Shown: positions 46,211 to 58,727, counted from the stretch's first letter. The stretch: 64,000 nucleotides of DNA from Coprinus comatus (GCA_034638255.1 JAWPGT010000002.1:496001-560000); one strand, 5' to 3'. The notes: generated from the sequence alone by a model not told the origin. A program made the numbers and translations.

Positions 46211-47589
46211 TCACACGAGCACTTTTCGTAATTGCCATGTACGGACAGGCAACAAAGTCACCGGGCACTTGCCATTTTTCTCAACATAGTCATACGCGCA
46301 ACGATAACAGAAAACATATCCAGATGGCAACGCAGTAGCGTTGTTCATGCTTTTACGACACAATGGGCACACTCCATATGAGTCCTTGTCAATTGGGAGT
46401 CCTTGTGGATGGGGAGGCAACATGCGCGGTGGAGGTACCGCTGGCCCGAGGGGAGAAGTGTTGAGTGAACGAGCGGGGGAGCTTGGTGAATACCACCACT
46501 CGAGGAATTTGATAAAAAATATGGCGGTTGGAAGCAGTAGACGAAGGGAATCAAGTAGGATGTGTGGGGAAGAAGTAAAGTACCTTTGTAGTCGTTTTCC
46601 CAGCCCAGCTTTCGCAGCTGGAGGCAGTTTCTTCTGCGCCGCAAGGCTAGCGGCACGCTGTAAAAGGGAAAGTAGAGTGAGTTTCGGGTGTACAAGTTCA
46701 AGAACACAAGTACGTACGAAGTCCTCAACACCCAATCGTCGAAGGTCCACACGGATCCACGATAGCCATGGTCGATAGAATGGCGTTTTGTCGAATAGAT
46801 AGGCAATATTCCATATCAGCAACCAGACTTCGTAAGACGTATTGATCCATGGGTATAGAGACTTGAAGGCTCTGCGTAGATGTCCTTTGAAGCCCTATGG
46901 GGCAATGAGTTTCCAGAATTGCAAGTTCGGGTGGAGAGCTCACTTCTTCCGTCAACGCCCTCAATTGTCGAGCATCCAGACCCTCGTCCATGATATCGGA
47001 AGCCACACCACCTCCTAACTCTTCATAGTAGTCATGGGCCTTTGCGCGTAAATATGGTATCCCCACCTGTACGAGTTGAAAATGGCGTAGAGTATGAATG
47101 GTGTTAATGACGTACCAGATATGCAAGTGAACTCCAAATCTCCGGGTTTCGTAGAGCTTCGCCAGAAGGAATACCGCCAACCGCCGCTTTTGTTCTGTCT
47201 GTCTCAATGAATGGCCTCCGTCTCCTTTTTAGTCCGTAAAAGTTCTCTGCGAAAGAGGCATCTGGAGACGAAAATTAGAGGCTTATATGGGAGTGGGTGT
47301 GTACAACTGACTATGTTTTCGGAGATAATAGTTTTCAACAATGAGCATGATAGCTGCGTAGAATTCTTCATGTTTATTGACAATCTTCAATAAATATCGA
47401 GGGTATCTTTGTGCAAAGACCTAGACGCGTCGCTTGTCAAATGATCCTTTACTTGGACCTGGGATGCACACGCACTGCTAAAACATATTTCAGGGCTGGC
47501 TGTAACAAATCTCGGAGCTGTTCTTGAGCAACGAGCTCGAAGAGAGATGGCTTCAGAGGGTCTGAGCCATTGTCTTTAAAGAACTCCAT
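46211..47589 (-). CDS. PEX12: Peroxin-12 (RING peroxin)
   Basis: Pex12 is part of the Pex2-Pex10-Pex12 ubiquitin ligase and retrotranslocation channel for the receptor Pex5 in the peroxisomal membrane. Start MEFFKDNGSDPLKPSLFEL at 47589; intron 1 (donor after YVLA) leads to VFAQRYPRYLLKIVNKHEEF, then ENYYLRKHNASFAENFYGLK, GIPSGEALRNPEIWSSLAYL, VGIPYLRAKAHDYYEELG and WLLIWNIAYLFDKTPFYRPW, all typical Pex12 segments. The C-terminal RING reads CPLCRKSM, SGYVFCYRCAYDYV and KNGKCPVT and is preceded by FIKFLEWWYS, a Pex12 hallmark. The last residues LRKVLV fit the family. Confidence 0.93.
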
Positions 47590-47897
47590 GGGTTGAGTGC
47601 AAGTGTTGAGTTGAATGCATTGGACGTGATTGTAATAGCCGGACCGGAGGTAGCTCGGGCTCTTCACATGCACTTGGCCTTTCCAAATTCCAATTAAATG
47701 TTTAAAAATACAATATATATTTCAACGTTCAAGTCCTATCCCGCAAAGTCATCATTTCGACATGATCTCGCTTCGTGGCACCTTTACTTGACGTACATCT
47801 AATTCCAACCCAACACCTCGAGGCACTCTTACGTCTTCGATCCTTCTTTGTCCGGACTCATTGGCATTACATCGCAGGCTGGTGCACATAGAGGCAA
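47590..47897. other. Divergent promoter region, PEX12 / DUF336-like gene
   Basis: About 310 bp between two start codons. AT-rich near 47700-47720; no coding frame. Confidence 0.35.
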
Positions 47898-48877
47898 ATG
47901 TTCAACAAGATCCACAACCCGGCACCGTCAGATGCCAACCTTGCCACTCAAGCTCTTGGTGAAGAAGGCTTATATCGTTTTCAAGGCTTCTCTGCTGACG
48001 ACGCCATCACACTTGTATGTGTAAATATCAAATTTATTCATGAAAGAAATCATCTCTCATAGCGCATGGATGAACGGTACAGGGACTTTCAATCCGCAAA
48101 CGTTTCCGAGCCTCTTCCCGACATAACAAAGGAAAAGGTTTGGTCATTGCAATCCAGACAATAGGTGGTCACTGCCTATTCTCGTGTACTGTTGGAGACC
48201 TCGGCCATCCGAATGGCATAGGGGACGTCAGCTTGGATAGTTGGACTTGTCTAGAAGGAATGATCAACGTGGTCAAACGAACTGGTCATTCGAGCTATTA
48301 TGTGGAAAAGGGGATGAGTGCGATGGGGAAGACGGCACAACAGATGGGACTGGAAGGAGATTACAGGGTGCAAGGTGGAGGTATGTTGGTTTCAATTGGA
48401 TGCAAGTGAAATGATGTTACGTTTTCAAATTCCAGCTTTTCCAATTTGGTTGGAGGTAAGTATGATACTTGGTTTATTCATTGGGTCTGTTGAAAAACCC
48501 ATTATAAATAGAATGCACCTTGTTGCCCTATCGGTGTTGTTGCATGTTATTCTGGCTCATCTCAAGATGATCATACTGTAAGTTTTTTGCTATGTTTTAC
48601 CTTAACACACCTGACATCCAAAAGCTCGTGGTGTCGACTGTCCGTGACTACATCAAAAAGTTACACAGAAATAGCCAAGTGCCTGGGCCTAGTATGCCAA
48701 TTCCTGGGCATGAACCTCAGCGACCGTTGAGTTCTGTTCGTCGGAATTATTCTTTGCTTGCCATCTATGTTGACTAATTGAATAAAATAGGAATGGATGA
48801 CTGACCTAGGAGCCCCTGTGGAACACCTACAGCAACCAGGGGAACAATATTTCGAACATGATGAAAGAGAAGAATAG
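47898..48877 (+). CDS. Heme-degrading-domain-like (DUF336/UPF0303) protein
   Basis: Starts MFNKIHNPAPSDANL; exon 1 47898-48014, exon 2 from 48083, with later joins at GG/A, LE/N and DDHT/L. The core reads GLSIRKRFRASSRHNKGKGL, VIAIQTIGGHCLFSCTVGD, NGIGDVSLDSWTCLEGM, VVKRTGHSSYYVEK, then GAFPIWLENAPCCPIGVVAC and YSGSSQDDH, the UPF0303/GlcG-like family pattern. Some bacterial relatives bind or degrade haem, but no activity is established for fungal members. The tail (EWMTDLGAPVEHLQQPGEQY) is reached by splicing out a short intron with a weak GTTCGT donor; read-through would end at 48777 instead. Confidence 0.8.
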
Positions 48878-48971
48878 CAGCGGGTATGGTATTAATGATC
48901 ATTACACTAAAGGACAGCATTAGCATACGAGATGAGATCAATTATCGAAGTTTTCGTTTTCATTTATGTGC

Positions 48972-49621
48972 TCAGATGGCGACTCCTCTGGAGTTTTTGG
49001 TGCGAACAGAACACGAATTTTATCTACAGGTTCATGTGAGCAATAGTACAGGATGCCCTAAAATAGACTCACCATGGGTAAGGAAAACATGACGCTGGCC
49101 TTGAGGGCTGCTGGGATCAGCACCCTCCTCAGGTTCTTTAATATTATAGTCTGCCTCGACATAGACTTTAGAACCCTTCTTCAATTTGGTCAGGTAGTCG
49201 ACATCCTTGGGGTTGAATGCCAAAACGCGATGATTGGTGTATTGTCTCTGCCATTCTATTAAAAAAAAAGTGAGTTGTGTGTCTTTGAGAGATTCTGTGA
49301 TTCCTTAGCACTTACCACCCTGGATGTTGTTGCTGCTTGATGTTGTAACGGTATATCTAACGGTTCGCAGGTTAGTAGAGATTCAAGCATAAACCAGATA
49401 TACCAACGAAATGAATGGCTTATCGTTCTTTGTCACTCGTGTCTCTGGGTCTCTCAGCAACCTCCCAATAAGAGTGAGCTTGGCAAGATCAGCAGCAGCA
49501 ACCCGGCTGGTAGAGAATGCCTATTTACGCGTCAGAGTTCTGAAATGCATGGTAAATTCTCAAAGCGTACCCTAAGGCTAGAGACTGTGGAGTTTTTAGA
49601 CGCCCGGAGAGCAGCAAACAT
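48972..49621 (-). CDS. RIM1: Mitochondrial single-stranded DNA-binding protein
   Basis: Binds single-stranded mtDNA as a tetramer during replication. Starts MFAALRASKNSTVSSLRAFSTSRVAAA (quoted in part: SSLRAFSTSRVAAA), a presequence. The OB fold follows: LAKLTLIGRLLRDPETRVTK, KPFISYTVTTSSNN, EWQRQYTNHRVLAF, LKKGSKVYVEADYNI and RHVFLTH. The 3' end is inferred: read-through past TH ends at 49032, but splicing to an acceptor beyond it gives THDKIRVLFAPKNSRGVAI with a stop at 48972, closer to the family's C-terminal strand. Head to head with HBS1, 135 bp between start codons. Confidence 0.9.
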
Positions 49622-49756
49622 GACTAGCAGGAGATAAAGTCGAAGCGGTTGGTAACTGGTTTCGCGTTTTGAGAGTGAATTCTATTAGGTTGTTGTTGTG
49701 GTGTGTTTGCGCCATTGACTTTGTATACTGCCATCTTCTACACATACTCATCTACA

Positions 49757-52256
49757 ATGTCTAGACATAGGGATTTCCGTAACTTGAACATCGATGGTGG
49801 GCCAAATGCTCCTACATAGCATAATAAACGCTAATGAATAATTAGCCGAGTTGGAAGATGATGCTCTCTCCGATGGTGGTGAAGAACCCATGACTCAAGA
49901 GACGAAGGTGGTGTTGATTGATTATACCAGCACAACGATTCTCAAGCCGTTTCAGAATCCCTATACAATGGACTCGACACAATACGCGCTGTGATAGGCA
50001 GTGCCCAAGCATCAGGTATCTCAGATAAGGATATAACAGATTATCTATGGCAAAGTTATTTCAATATCGAAGAAACCATTCAATGGGTAATGGGTAAGCA
50101 AACTGTCATTTTCTCCAATGAGGTTGTTAACGCTATTTTCAGACGAACAAGAACGTCGCAGAGCTGCACACGAGCGGAAAGGTGAGCTTGTTAAATCAAT
50201 TCACTTATCCCCCCTTTGTTGTTTCATTTCATTCCCATACTTCATGACGACTCCTTGTTGAACTCGAGATGATGAGAAGGTGCTTGTCCTTCACCTCTCC
50301 AATCCATTCCACGTCGTGTTTGAAGCCCGATGCTCATTAAATATGCAGACTATGACCAGTCTGCGATGGACTACTGGAATAGAAATCTCGACCAACAAGA
50401 GGTTCAGTCCCGCATACCGAAAATCATGCTCGCCCAACAACAAGCATTGGAACAAGGCCACATGTCTCAGGATGATACACTTCCGGATTCTGCTTCAGGC
50501 TTCCAGCCAGACCTCAGCACAATCATAGAAAGAACCGAGCTGACGGAACCTTCTCCCGGTTGGTATTCTCGGCATTTGGAACCAACGACACCTACCCAAG
50601 CAGACACCAGCTTGTCTACTACATATGGTGAATTTCTTGGCAGACGTAAAATCCGGCCTGAATCTGGTGTCTCTACTGTTGACGAAGAGTTTCTTAGTAG
50701 TCGTCGTCACCCTCCTGGCACAAATTCGAGTGCTTCTACTTCATACGGTGAATTGCTTGGTAGGTTCTTCGTATCCCACACAAACTTGTGGCTAACATTT
50801 CCTTGCAGAAGACAATTCACAAACAACAAAGTATTTTGCCAATATTATGGCTGATTCAACTCCACGACAGAAAGCCGCGTCACTACCCTCATCAAACGAC
50901 GATGCGCTGAGCTATGTCTCAATGGATCAGCCCAGGGCAGTTTCTCATTTATCTTCCATTTCGGTACCATCTATCAGGCGCTCTTCTCCTACCACCGATG
51001 AGACCCACGCTACTCCCAAGCTTGACGCAGAGAAACCTCTTCCCAGTCCCCCTCCATCAAGCAAGAAATCTAAACTATTAATGCGGTCAAATTCTCGGAT
51101 CAGTGCTGGTGCGCTTTCGAGAGAGACTGGAATAGCTCTCGCAGACTCAGTCAAAAACTCCCCCCATCTTCGCCGATCGGAAAGCCCGGTCTTACCCTCG
51201 CTGCATTCCAAGGATGATACGATTAGCACTATATCCTCTGCCTCGGCGGGAAATACTTCTCAGGGTACCGGTTTGTCGGAAATGACTGCTCATGTACAAA
51301 AGGCCATTGAAGCTGCACTACAGCTGGAGAAAATGGATACTACGGAAAGTACAAAGCGTCCTATGTTAACACTGGCAGTACAATCACCACCACCTGTACA
51401 GCCTGTGCAGTTACGATCCCCCCCGACTCAGACCAAGCTAGTGTCTAAGTTCCAGTCCCGTCTGGAAGCTAAACGGACCTCCGCATCACCAAATATATCA
51501 ATACAAGGCCTCAAACTCCCCCAGATTCCACAAACTCAAACTCCAAAGCAGGAAAGCGCCACAAAGGAGGTGGAAACATCCATAAAACCTATGTCTAAAC
51601 TAGCTATGCTAGCTCAGCAAAAGGTTACCGCTACCAGAGCACCCAAGCTTCCTGAGCCGACAACCAAGTACCTTATCCCCACTGCCAATGGACCTACCGC
51701 TACGACTGCCATTACAACTTCTTATCAGTCATTCTATAGTCTTACGGACCCGAAGCGTCCTTCTGTCATACCCAAGCTAGATATGGCACCATTGCCAGGC
51801 AATTCGTCATCTGTTGAGGTCAAAAAGTCGAAGCTAGCTATGAAAGTCAAGAAAGCCAGCGAGAAAACAATGATGCAGGTTCCTATTGAATCTGAACCGG
51901 AAGACCCTGTACTACCTTTGTCGCCAATATTTCATGTCGCCTCTCCAACACGTGCTCGTGCATCACCGTCCGCATTTGCCTCCGTTCTTGTGCATGAGGA
52001 CCTGGTCATGTTCAAACCCCGTCGCGAGAGCAAGGACAAATCCTCGTCAAACAAAGCACAGACTTCCAAATCTCCATCTCGTCCCCGCGCACCCAAAGCT
52101 GCACCCGAGATGACCATTCCTTCCTCTTTTGCATTTGACAGTCCTAGCCCTGACGATATTGTCTTCAATGCTAGACGCGGGACTGCATTAGGGCAACAAA
52201 AACGCCCAACTAGGCTGTCAGCTGCGACAACATCTACACTTAGTTCCACCACATGA
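49757..52256 (+). CDS. SKI7: Ski7-like isoform from the HBS1 locus (alternative terminal exons 50349-50759 and 50809-52256)
   Basis: From the same donor at 50181, the acceptor before 50349 joins in phase 1 to give [21 protein letters not shown], followed by a long disordered, Ser/Pro-rich region that continues after a small intron ([18 protein letters not shown]) to a stop at 52256, with no GTPase. Near its C-terminus is [20 protein letters not shown], resembling a motif I associate with this family. In the yeast lineage without gene duplication and in human HBS1L, alternative splicing makes a short Ski7 form that bridges the cytoplasmic exosome and Ski complex. That this gene does the same is inference from splice phase and layout; no RNA evidence is visible. 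Confidence 0.7.
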
Positions 52257-54469
52257 TCTTTTCCGTTTTCTCTCTTTTTTTCCAATTTCTTGCACTATTC
52301 CTTTTATTATTGTTTCTATCTTCTTGGACTTTTGTTTCCTTGTTTTATGTTTTATGAAGTCTAATCGTTTTTACAGCTGCCAAGGAGAAAGAAAAGGCAC
52401 AAAAAATTGCTGCACAAAGATCTGCGACAACTTCTGCAACGACATCACGAGCACCTACACCAGCAGGTACACCCACAAAAAAGAAGGGTAGTACTGGTAC
52501 AACAAGTACAAGTATTAAGATCGGTAGTATATCAACACTTAGAAAGAATGTGGATCAAGAAGCGATGGATATGTCGGGTCTTGGCTTGGATTTTAAACAA
52601 GAATTGTCAATTGAACCTGAAGAACCACCGAAGATTAGTTTGGGTAAGGAAAAGTTATTGGAGGAAGCGAAACGGGTCGCTTCAGATGAGAATGGGAAGA
52701 AGGCTGTCAGTATTGTGGTTATTGGTAAGGACATAGTCATATTAACCTCTCTCCTAAAAGTACTTATATGGAATATAGGTCATGTCGATGCGGGAAAATC
52801 TACTTTGATGGGAAGATTGTTATATGAATTGGGTAGACTTGATGAAAAGACGAAAAGAGCTAATGAGAGAGGTAGCTCGAAAATAGGGAAGAGTAGTTTC
52901 AGTTGGGCCTGGGGCTTGGACGGTACAACTGAGGAAAGAGAACGGTACGAAATCTCTATGTGTATATGCTTGGAACCAATGGCTAAACTTGAATATAGTG
53001 GAATAACCATGGATATCGCACAACAATTCTTCAGTACACCTCATCGCTTGATTACTGTTCTTGATGCACCAGGTCACAAAGATTTCATACCAAACATGAT
53101 ATCAGGAGCCTCTCAAGCAGATTGTGCTCTTTTGGTGGTGGATGCTGCTAATGGTGAATTCGAAGCTGGTTTTGATAGGGGTGGTCAGACTCGAGAACAC
53201 GTCCTACTTGTACGGAGTTTGGGTGTTAATCAACTTATTGTTGCGGTTAATAAGTTAGACCAGGTTTGATAATTTCTCTACGCTTCGTAAATTCTTAACT
53301 AAAGGTTCAATTTAGGTAGAGTGGAGCCAAGCGAGATATAAGGAAATCATTGAGTCCTTGAAAGATTTCTTGGTTCAGTCTGGTTTCCATCCTTCGAGGA
53401 CCAGTTTTGTTCCAGTTGGTGCAATGGCTGGCATTAACCTTGTCAACCGAGAGAGTGCAGACGCAGAATCTTTAAATCAATGGTATTCAGGACGGACCCT
53501 CGTAGATTGCCTAGGTATGAGGCTTTCCATAATCAAAACTCTTCATTCGTACTCACTATGATCGTAGACAACATGGAACCACCTATAAGAGATATAGACA
53601 CATTATTCCGTTTGCCCATATCCAACGTTTATAAGAGCCCAAGCACATCTGGAGTAACAATTGCCGGAAGAATAGTAGGGGGTGTAATTCAAGTTGGAGA
53701 GAAACTACGGGTGCTCCCAGGAGACGAGAGTACCACTGGTGTTGTGAAAAGTAAGGAGAAAACATTTGATATTTTAATATTTACCGGTATCTAACTTTTC
53801 ATTCATATAGCAATTGAAGTCGAAGAAGCTTCTGTACCATGGGCGATGGCAGGCGCTAATGTGACGATGGCTCTAACAAATATCGATCCGGTTAATCTTA
53901 ACATTGGAAATGTATTGTGTTATCCTGGTGAAGCAGTCCCAATTGCTACTGTGTTCACTGCACGTATTATCGTGTTTGACATAACAGTGCCAATTACCAC
54001 TGGTGCCTCTGTACGTATCTAATTTTTTTTGATGCTCCCATCAAACTAAGGTTGATTTGACAACGTTCTAGGTCGAGGTATTCCATCACTCCCGTGATGT
54101 CCCAGCTACAACTAGTAAATTGATTTCTTTGATTGACCGAGCATCTGGAAAAGTTAGCAAAAAGAATCCTCGGTATGTGCTTTGACTGTCTCTTTTAAAA
54201 TAATTCCTTACATTTTTACAGCGTCTTGACCAAGAACAATACTGCTGAAGTTCAAATAACATTGAGAGCAGCAGGTGGAAGTACATCCACACCAGTAAAG
54301 GGTATACCACTTGAACCATTCTCTGTTAATAAAGACATGGGGAGAATTCTGTTGAGAAGAGGAGGTGAAAGTATTGCTGCAGGTATGTTTTATACTTATA
54401 TCACAGCAATCTCACTTCAGTTGTATTGAATATAATGATCCAGGTATCATTTTGGATATAATCAGTTGA
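49757..54469 (+). CDS. HBS1: Hbs1, ribosome-rescue GTPase (long form, joining 50181 to 52377)
   Basis: Hbs1 with Dom34/Pelota splits stalled ribosomes. The start [13 protein letters not shown], acidic [13 protein letters not shown] and the HBS1 N-terminal helical domain ([53 protein letters not shown]) are shared with the Ski7-like form. Joining the phase-1 donor after 50181 to the acceptor before 52377 reads [19 protein letters not shown] in frame. The translational GTPase follows: G1 [25 protein letters not shown]3 [13 protein letters not shown]4 VNKLD, and beta-barrel domains to a spliced end [11 protein letters not shown]. The join near 49908 is unclear (see findings). Confidence 0.9.
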
Positions 54470-54855
54470 GAAAATGTAATGTATGTATTGAAAAATAGTG
54501 ATAGCGCCAAACCAAATATGGGTAGTACAGTCTATAGGACGAAGATAACAGAAATGTGACGAGTGTATATCATACGGTCATACGAAGTCGTTTTCTAAAT
54601 GAAAAGAGAAATAGGGATGGAGATAAAGGTCAATGTATAAGGTATTGCCATATTCATGGTCGAAAAACCCTAGGTCGTTCGGTCCGTTTATAGGTCCTTT
54701 TCCAAGAATAAGAAAGGTAAATGAAGCAGAGAAAGATAACGATAACCCAAAACAAAGTCAAAGTCAACCAAAACAACACCAGTAAAACGAGGTATATCTC
54801 ATCATCGTCATAATGGAGGCTATCCAACCATACGAATGCAAAAAGTTGATTTTAG

Positions 54856-56826
54856 TTAGTGGGCCACCTTCTCGCTATCACCTTTGGCCTTCTTCTCGTG
54901 ATGGAAAATCTCCTTTATCTTTCCAAAAATCGAGGATTTCCTCTTAGAATTCCTACTACCAACAGTGCCATTTCCATCTTTTGAAGGAGAACCAGCTCCA
55001 AAACTAGGGAACCTCTTTTTACTAGTAGTAGAGAATGGTAGTCGTAGTAGAAGAGGATGCTGCTTCGCCTTTTTTAGTGGGAGTAACGGGTACGGGTGGG
55101 GTGTCGGTTTTATCATTATCGGTCTTTGTTGTATCAGCAGACAATGATTTCTGATGTCCGTTTGTCGCAGGTGCGGCGGTTGGCGATTTGGCAGGTGTTT
55201 CGGGAAGAGGTACTTGGGCCGGTGTAGGTGTTACTGGTTCCTTTGCCTTTGCCTTTGCCGTGTCAGCGTCTACATTTGTCGCGGGTGTTCCAGGGAGAGG
55301 TATTTGTGCCGGTGTAGGTGTTGATAGATCTTTATCCACACTTGCATTTGTCGCAGACGTCTCGGGTAGAGGTATTTTCGTTGCCGGTAAAGCTTCTTTT
55401 TCAGCGTTTGCGGTTACGTCCTCGGGCTTTTGGTCTACCTCGGAGTTGGTTTCAGCTGTTTCCGCTGGCACTACTGCTTCAAGTCCAGGGGGAGAAATTA
55501 CAGCAGCTTCAACTTCCTTCAATTCTCCTCCTTCAACTACTTCAACTGCCTTTGCTTTCTCTTCAGACTCTTTAGCGACAATAGCTTCGACCTTCTTCAA
55601 TTCCTCTTCATGTTGTTCAACGATAGCAGGAGGTGCAGATTGAAGAGCTGCAAGAACCGGAATTTCTTTCTCTTTCTCAACAGGATTAACCACAGTGGAA
55701 CCTAATTCCCCAACAACAGGAACAGCGTCACTTGGCTCCGGTTCATCATCTGAAGAAATAACGACGATAGGCGGGACGACAGCTGTATGAGTCGACACGA
55801 CCTCCTCTCCCTCAACTTCAGTCTCCTTGACGATGGGTGCCGCCTTCTTGATTCGAGGCATCCCAACAGCCGTGAACTCGTTCTCGTTCAAACTGGGCTT
55901 GCTTGGGTCAATAGTACAGTTTTCCTTTGCGTAGACAGGAACGATGGTTATAGGAACTATCGGAGCAACTGGGGAAGTGGATTCATTATCAGCTGCTAAA
56001 TCGTTGGGCGATTGAGTGTGTGGTGTAGTATTACTTGTAACGTTATTCTCCATATTGTTTGAGTTGGTCTCTGGGTCTTCAGTAGTAGTAGTAGATAGGG
56101 GAATGGAAGAAGGGGCGTTAGGTGATGTTGGCGTAGTTAAAGGGACCTAAAAGAAGCAAAAAAAAATAATGAGCGCTGGGTATTTGGAAATTATGACGAC
56201 ATTTAAATAATCACACGAAATGGAAATTGGAGCATAAAAAAGCAAATGGGTACATACCTGGTTTGGATTGATAGGATCAACGCCAACAACACTTTGTATT
56301 GTTACACCGAGCTTGGAAGCCACGTATTGTAAAGCAGAAGAGGTACCTCCGCTTGCGGCGATAGTTGAAACCAAATCTGTGATAAATTGAGGAAGATTGG
56401 AAGATTGAATGCTAAGTACTTCTAGCTCACTGCTATGCGAGGCAGAATCATTTACTTTAACCTCTGGTTCAAGAGGTTTAGGTTTGTTAGGATTCTCCAG
56501 AGGCACGTAGTGGATATTGTTCAAATGTCCTTCCCGAGAGACTTCGGTGGGCTTGCCATCAACTACTCTCCATTGACCATCAACAATAAATTTGTAGCGT
56601 GTGGGGCATCCATAGGGAACTTTGATAGTAGTCGAGTAGGTGTTGGAAGAGGTATCGCGGGAGATGTGAAGAGATTGCGACCATTGGTCAAAGTCGCCTG
56701 TTACAACGACAGATTGGGGGTCTGATGATGGCCTACATGGAGTGATTGGGATTTAAACTCTATCGTTGGTTAGGTTAAGTGAGCTGCTCACCATTCAACT
56801 GTAAACTCGTAGAGGTCTGCGGACAT
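54856..56826 (-). CDS. AMPK-beta-type glycogen-binding (CBM48) protein with long repeat-rich tail; frame break near its C-terminus
   Basis: Exon 1 (56792-56826) MSADLYEFTVEW joins PSSDPQSVVVTGDFDQWSQS, then TTIKVPYGCPTRYKFIVDGQ and WRVVDGKPTEVSREGHLNNI: the AMPK1 carbohydrate-binding fold, as in yeast Crp1/Mdg1. The rest is disordered, acidic and Ala/Pro/Thr/Glu-rich, with three copies of a PLP-type unit (KIPLPETSATNAS, QIPLPGTPATNVD, QVPLPETPAKSPT). The reading frame ends at 55022 after GEAASSSTTTT. One base out, a basic tail continues: STTSKKRFPSFGAGSPSKD, NSKRKSSIFGKIKEIFHHEK, stop at 54856. That tail looks genuine, so a one-base indel around 55025-55045 is likely. Possible role in carbohydrate signalling; unproven. 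Confidence 0.75.
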
Positions 56827-58727
56827 GGTGGAAGTAAGTGGAGTAGTGCGGCTGGAAGAAATAACAAAAATAGAAATTGGAGACTCGGCAAAGAGTAAGG
56901 TCGTGAAACAAGTGTTCGTGGTCGTGAGGTCGTTAGAAGTTGAGGTGGAGAAAAAAGTTTGCCTCCGTTCAGGTTTTCAATTGATTCAGCAAGCGCTCAG
57001 GGCTCAGTGGAGCTATCGAAGGCTCGTGCGTTGGACACATTTACGTGACGCTCTGGACTCAGGTTTGCTCAACAATGGGATGTTTTCCTTATCTTCATCC
57101 AAGAACTCACCTCTGCCAGCTGGTAAAACTGATAAGGGCTATTCAATTAACCGCACAATAATCACATCCTTCTACAATGCACACTTATTGGGCTTCTTGA
57201 GAAACAAAACGTGTTGCCATCGTGGCATCAAGAATGGAATCAATCACTCTAAGTAACATGCTCAATCTAACATGAGGCTTAAGTGAAGGCAGTAAACACG
57301 AGTCTCTCGGCTAATGGAGCTCCCGAGAACGATTGACGTCTCGAAGGACTGCTCCTGCTCCAAAAAGAGAAAAAAAATTATATTAGAAGGAAAGAAACCG
57401 ACGCCGCACCTCCTGAAAATGATTATTCACAAGCAGCTCTATACCGCTATCTGGTCAGCCATGCATCCCGAAGCTTGAAGCTTAATCTCGAAGGCTCGTG
57501 TATCCTAAACACATCAAAATTCCCGACTCAGACCTGCATTCGTGAGTTAAAGGGGAACCAAATAGCAAGCGAAGGAAATCATTTCAAACGTTTGAAAGTT
57601 TATTTTTATCCCTCCGCTTGAAGGTAAGGTTGACGCATTCGCGCGTTGATGCGCTGTTCATTTTTTTTTATTACTCTGCACTGATGTATTCTTGCTATCT
57701 CCTGGCACGAGAAAAATAATTCTTTGTTGGCCGAGGAGGTGTGTAATGAAATAAATAAATAAGAATAACGCGCTGTCAGTAAATTCGGACTACGTAAAGA
57801 TTTTAAATGCCTATTTTTAGCACACCTAAGAAATTCGTTTGCCATGGGCCTCCTTTTTTGGTGGTCGTTCTTTAAAGTTTCACGCGGGGCGTGAGGAGAA
57901 CTATCCTGGGAGCACAGACTACACGCGTATCCACAGCCTGACACTGTTTCATCATAAACCAATGGTCAATGCCGTCAATAATGTGAAGTTGAGCCTCTTG
58001 GTATGCCACAATCTCTTCATGCATTACATGAGGTTTGTAGTAATAGCAATATCATAGCATGATGCCCTCAAATATTCATAAGTACAATAAACATACCACA
58101 AGGCTACGCATTGAACGTTGTCCCTATCAATTAGAATTGGTGCGTGAGCAAGCAACGATGAGGTCTCGGTAAGGCTTCTGATAAATCCCATATGTAGGAC
58201 GGGTTGGTGATCTATGATCTTCTGAAGTAATTGCACCACTGGCACAGTAATGCGTACTCCTGCATTTTTTGTGATATATTCCATATGTCAGATTTCAGCA
58301 AGTTGTGGTTTCGATAATAATTGTAATCATACTACCCTTGAATTTATCATCAATACTTAATACTTATCTTATCCAATTTCCTACCAGTCTGATAAATGAA
58401 GCAAGGTGTTCTGATATCTACACTGGGGGATGTTCCTTTTCCTAACCAGTGACTTGAAGTTCTACTAGTAATCCATCAAGTCATCGATACTGAGGAGATC
58501 ATCTACAAAAAATCTTCGACTGAAAATGTATATAGACAACAGAATCAGGAAGTGCAGGCACCACTGCATCAAGAAGTGGAAATAGAAATAGAAATAAATA
58601 TAATCATAGAATAAAAAAGGATTCTCTAATTCCAAATAAGGACATAAGACCCTTTTTTACTAATATGCTAATCTTATCTCTCTGCTGACCCTCTTACTCA
58701 CCCTAACATTTTTTTTTTTTTTTTTCG
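56827..58727. other. Gene-poor region of about 1.9 kb
   Basis: A 143-codon plus-strand frame at 56825-57256 begins inside the antisense CBM48 start region and has no recognisable motif. The remainder is AT-rich with short A/T runs. No tRNA or mobile-element sequence recognised. It ends in a run of 17 T (58709-58725) two bases before the next ATG. Confidence 0.45.

Noticed and set aside
50847..52256. A stand-alone single-exon gene from the ATG at 50859
   Set aside because: The upstream sequence splices in phase into it from the HBS1 N-terminal exons, so it is better read as the terminal exon of an HBS1/SKI7 transcript.
56825..57256. 143-codon plus-strand frame that looks like a gene
   Set aside because: It starts inside the antisense start region of the CBM48 gene, has no motif or intron structure, and its composition is unlike the neighbouring proteins.
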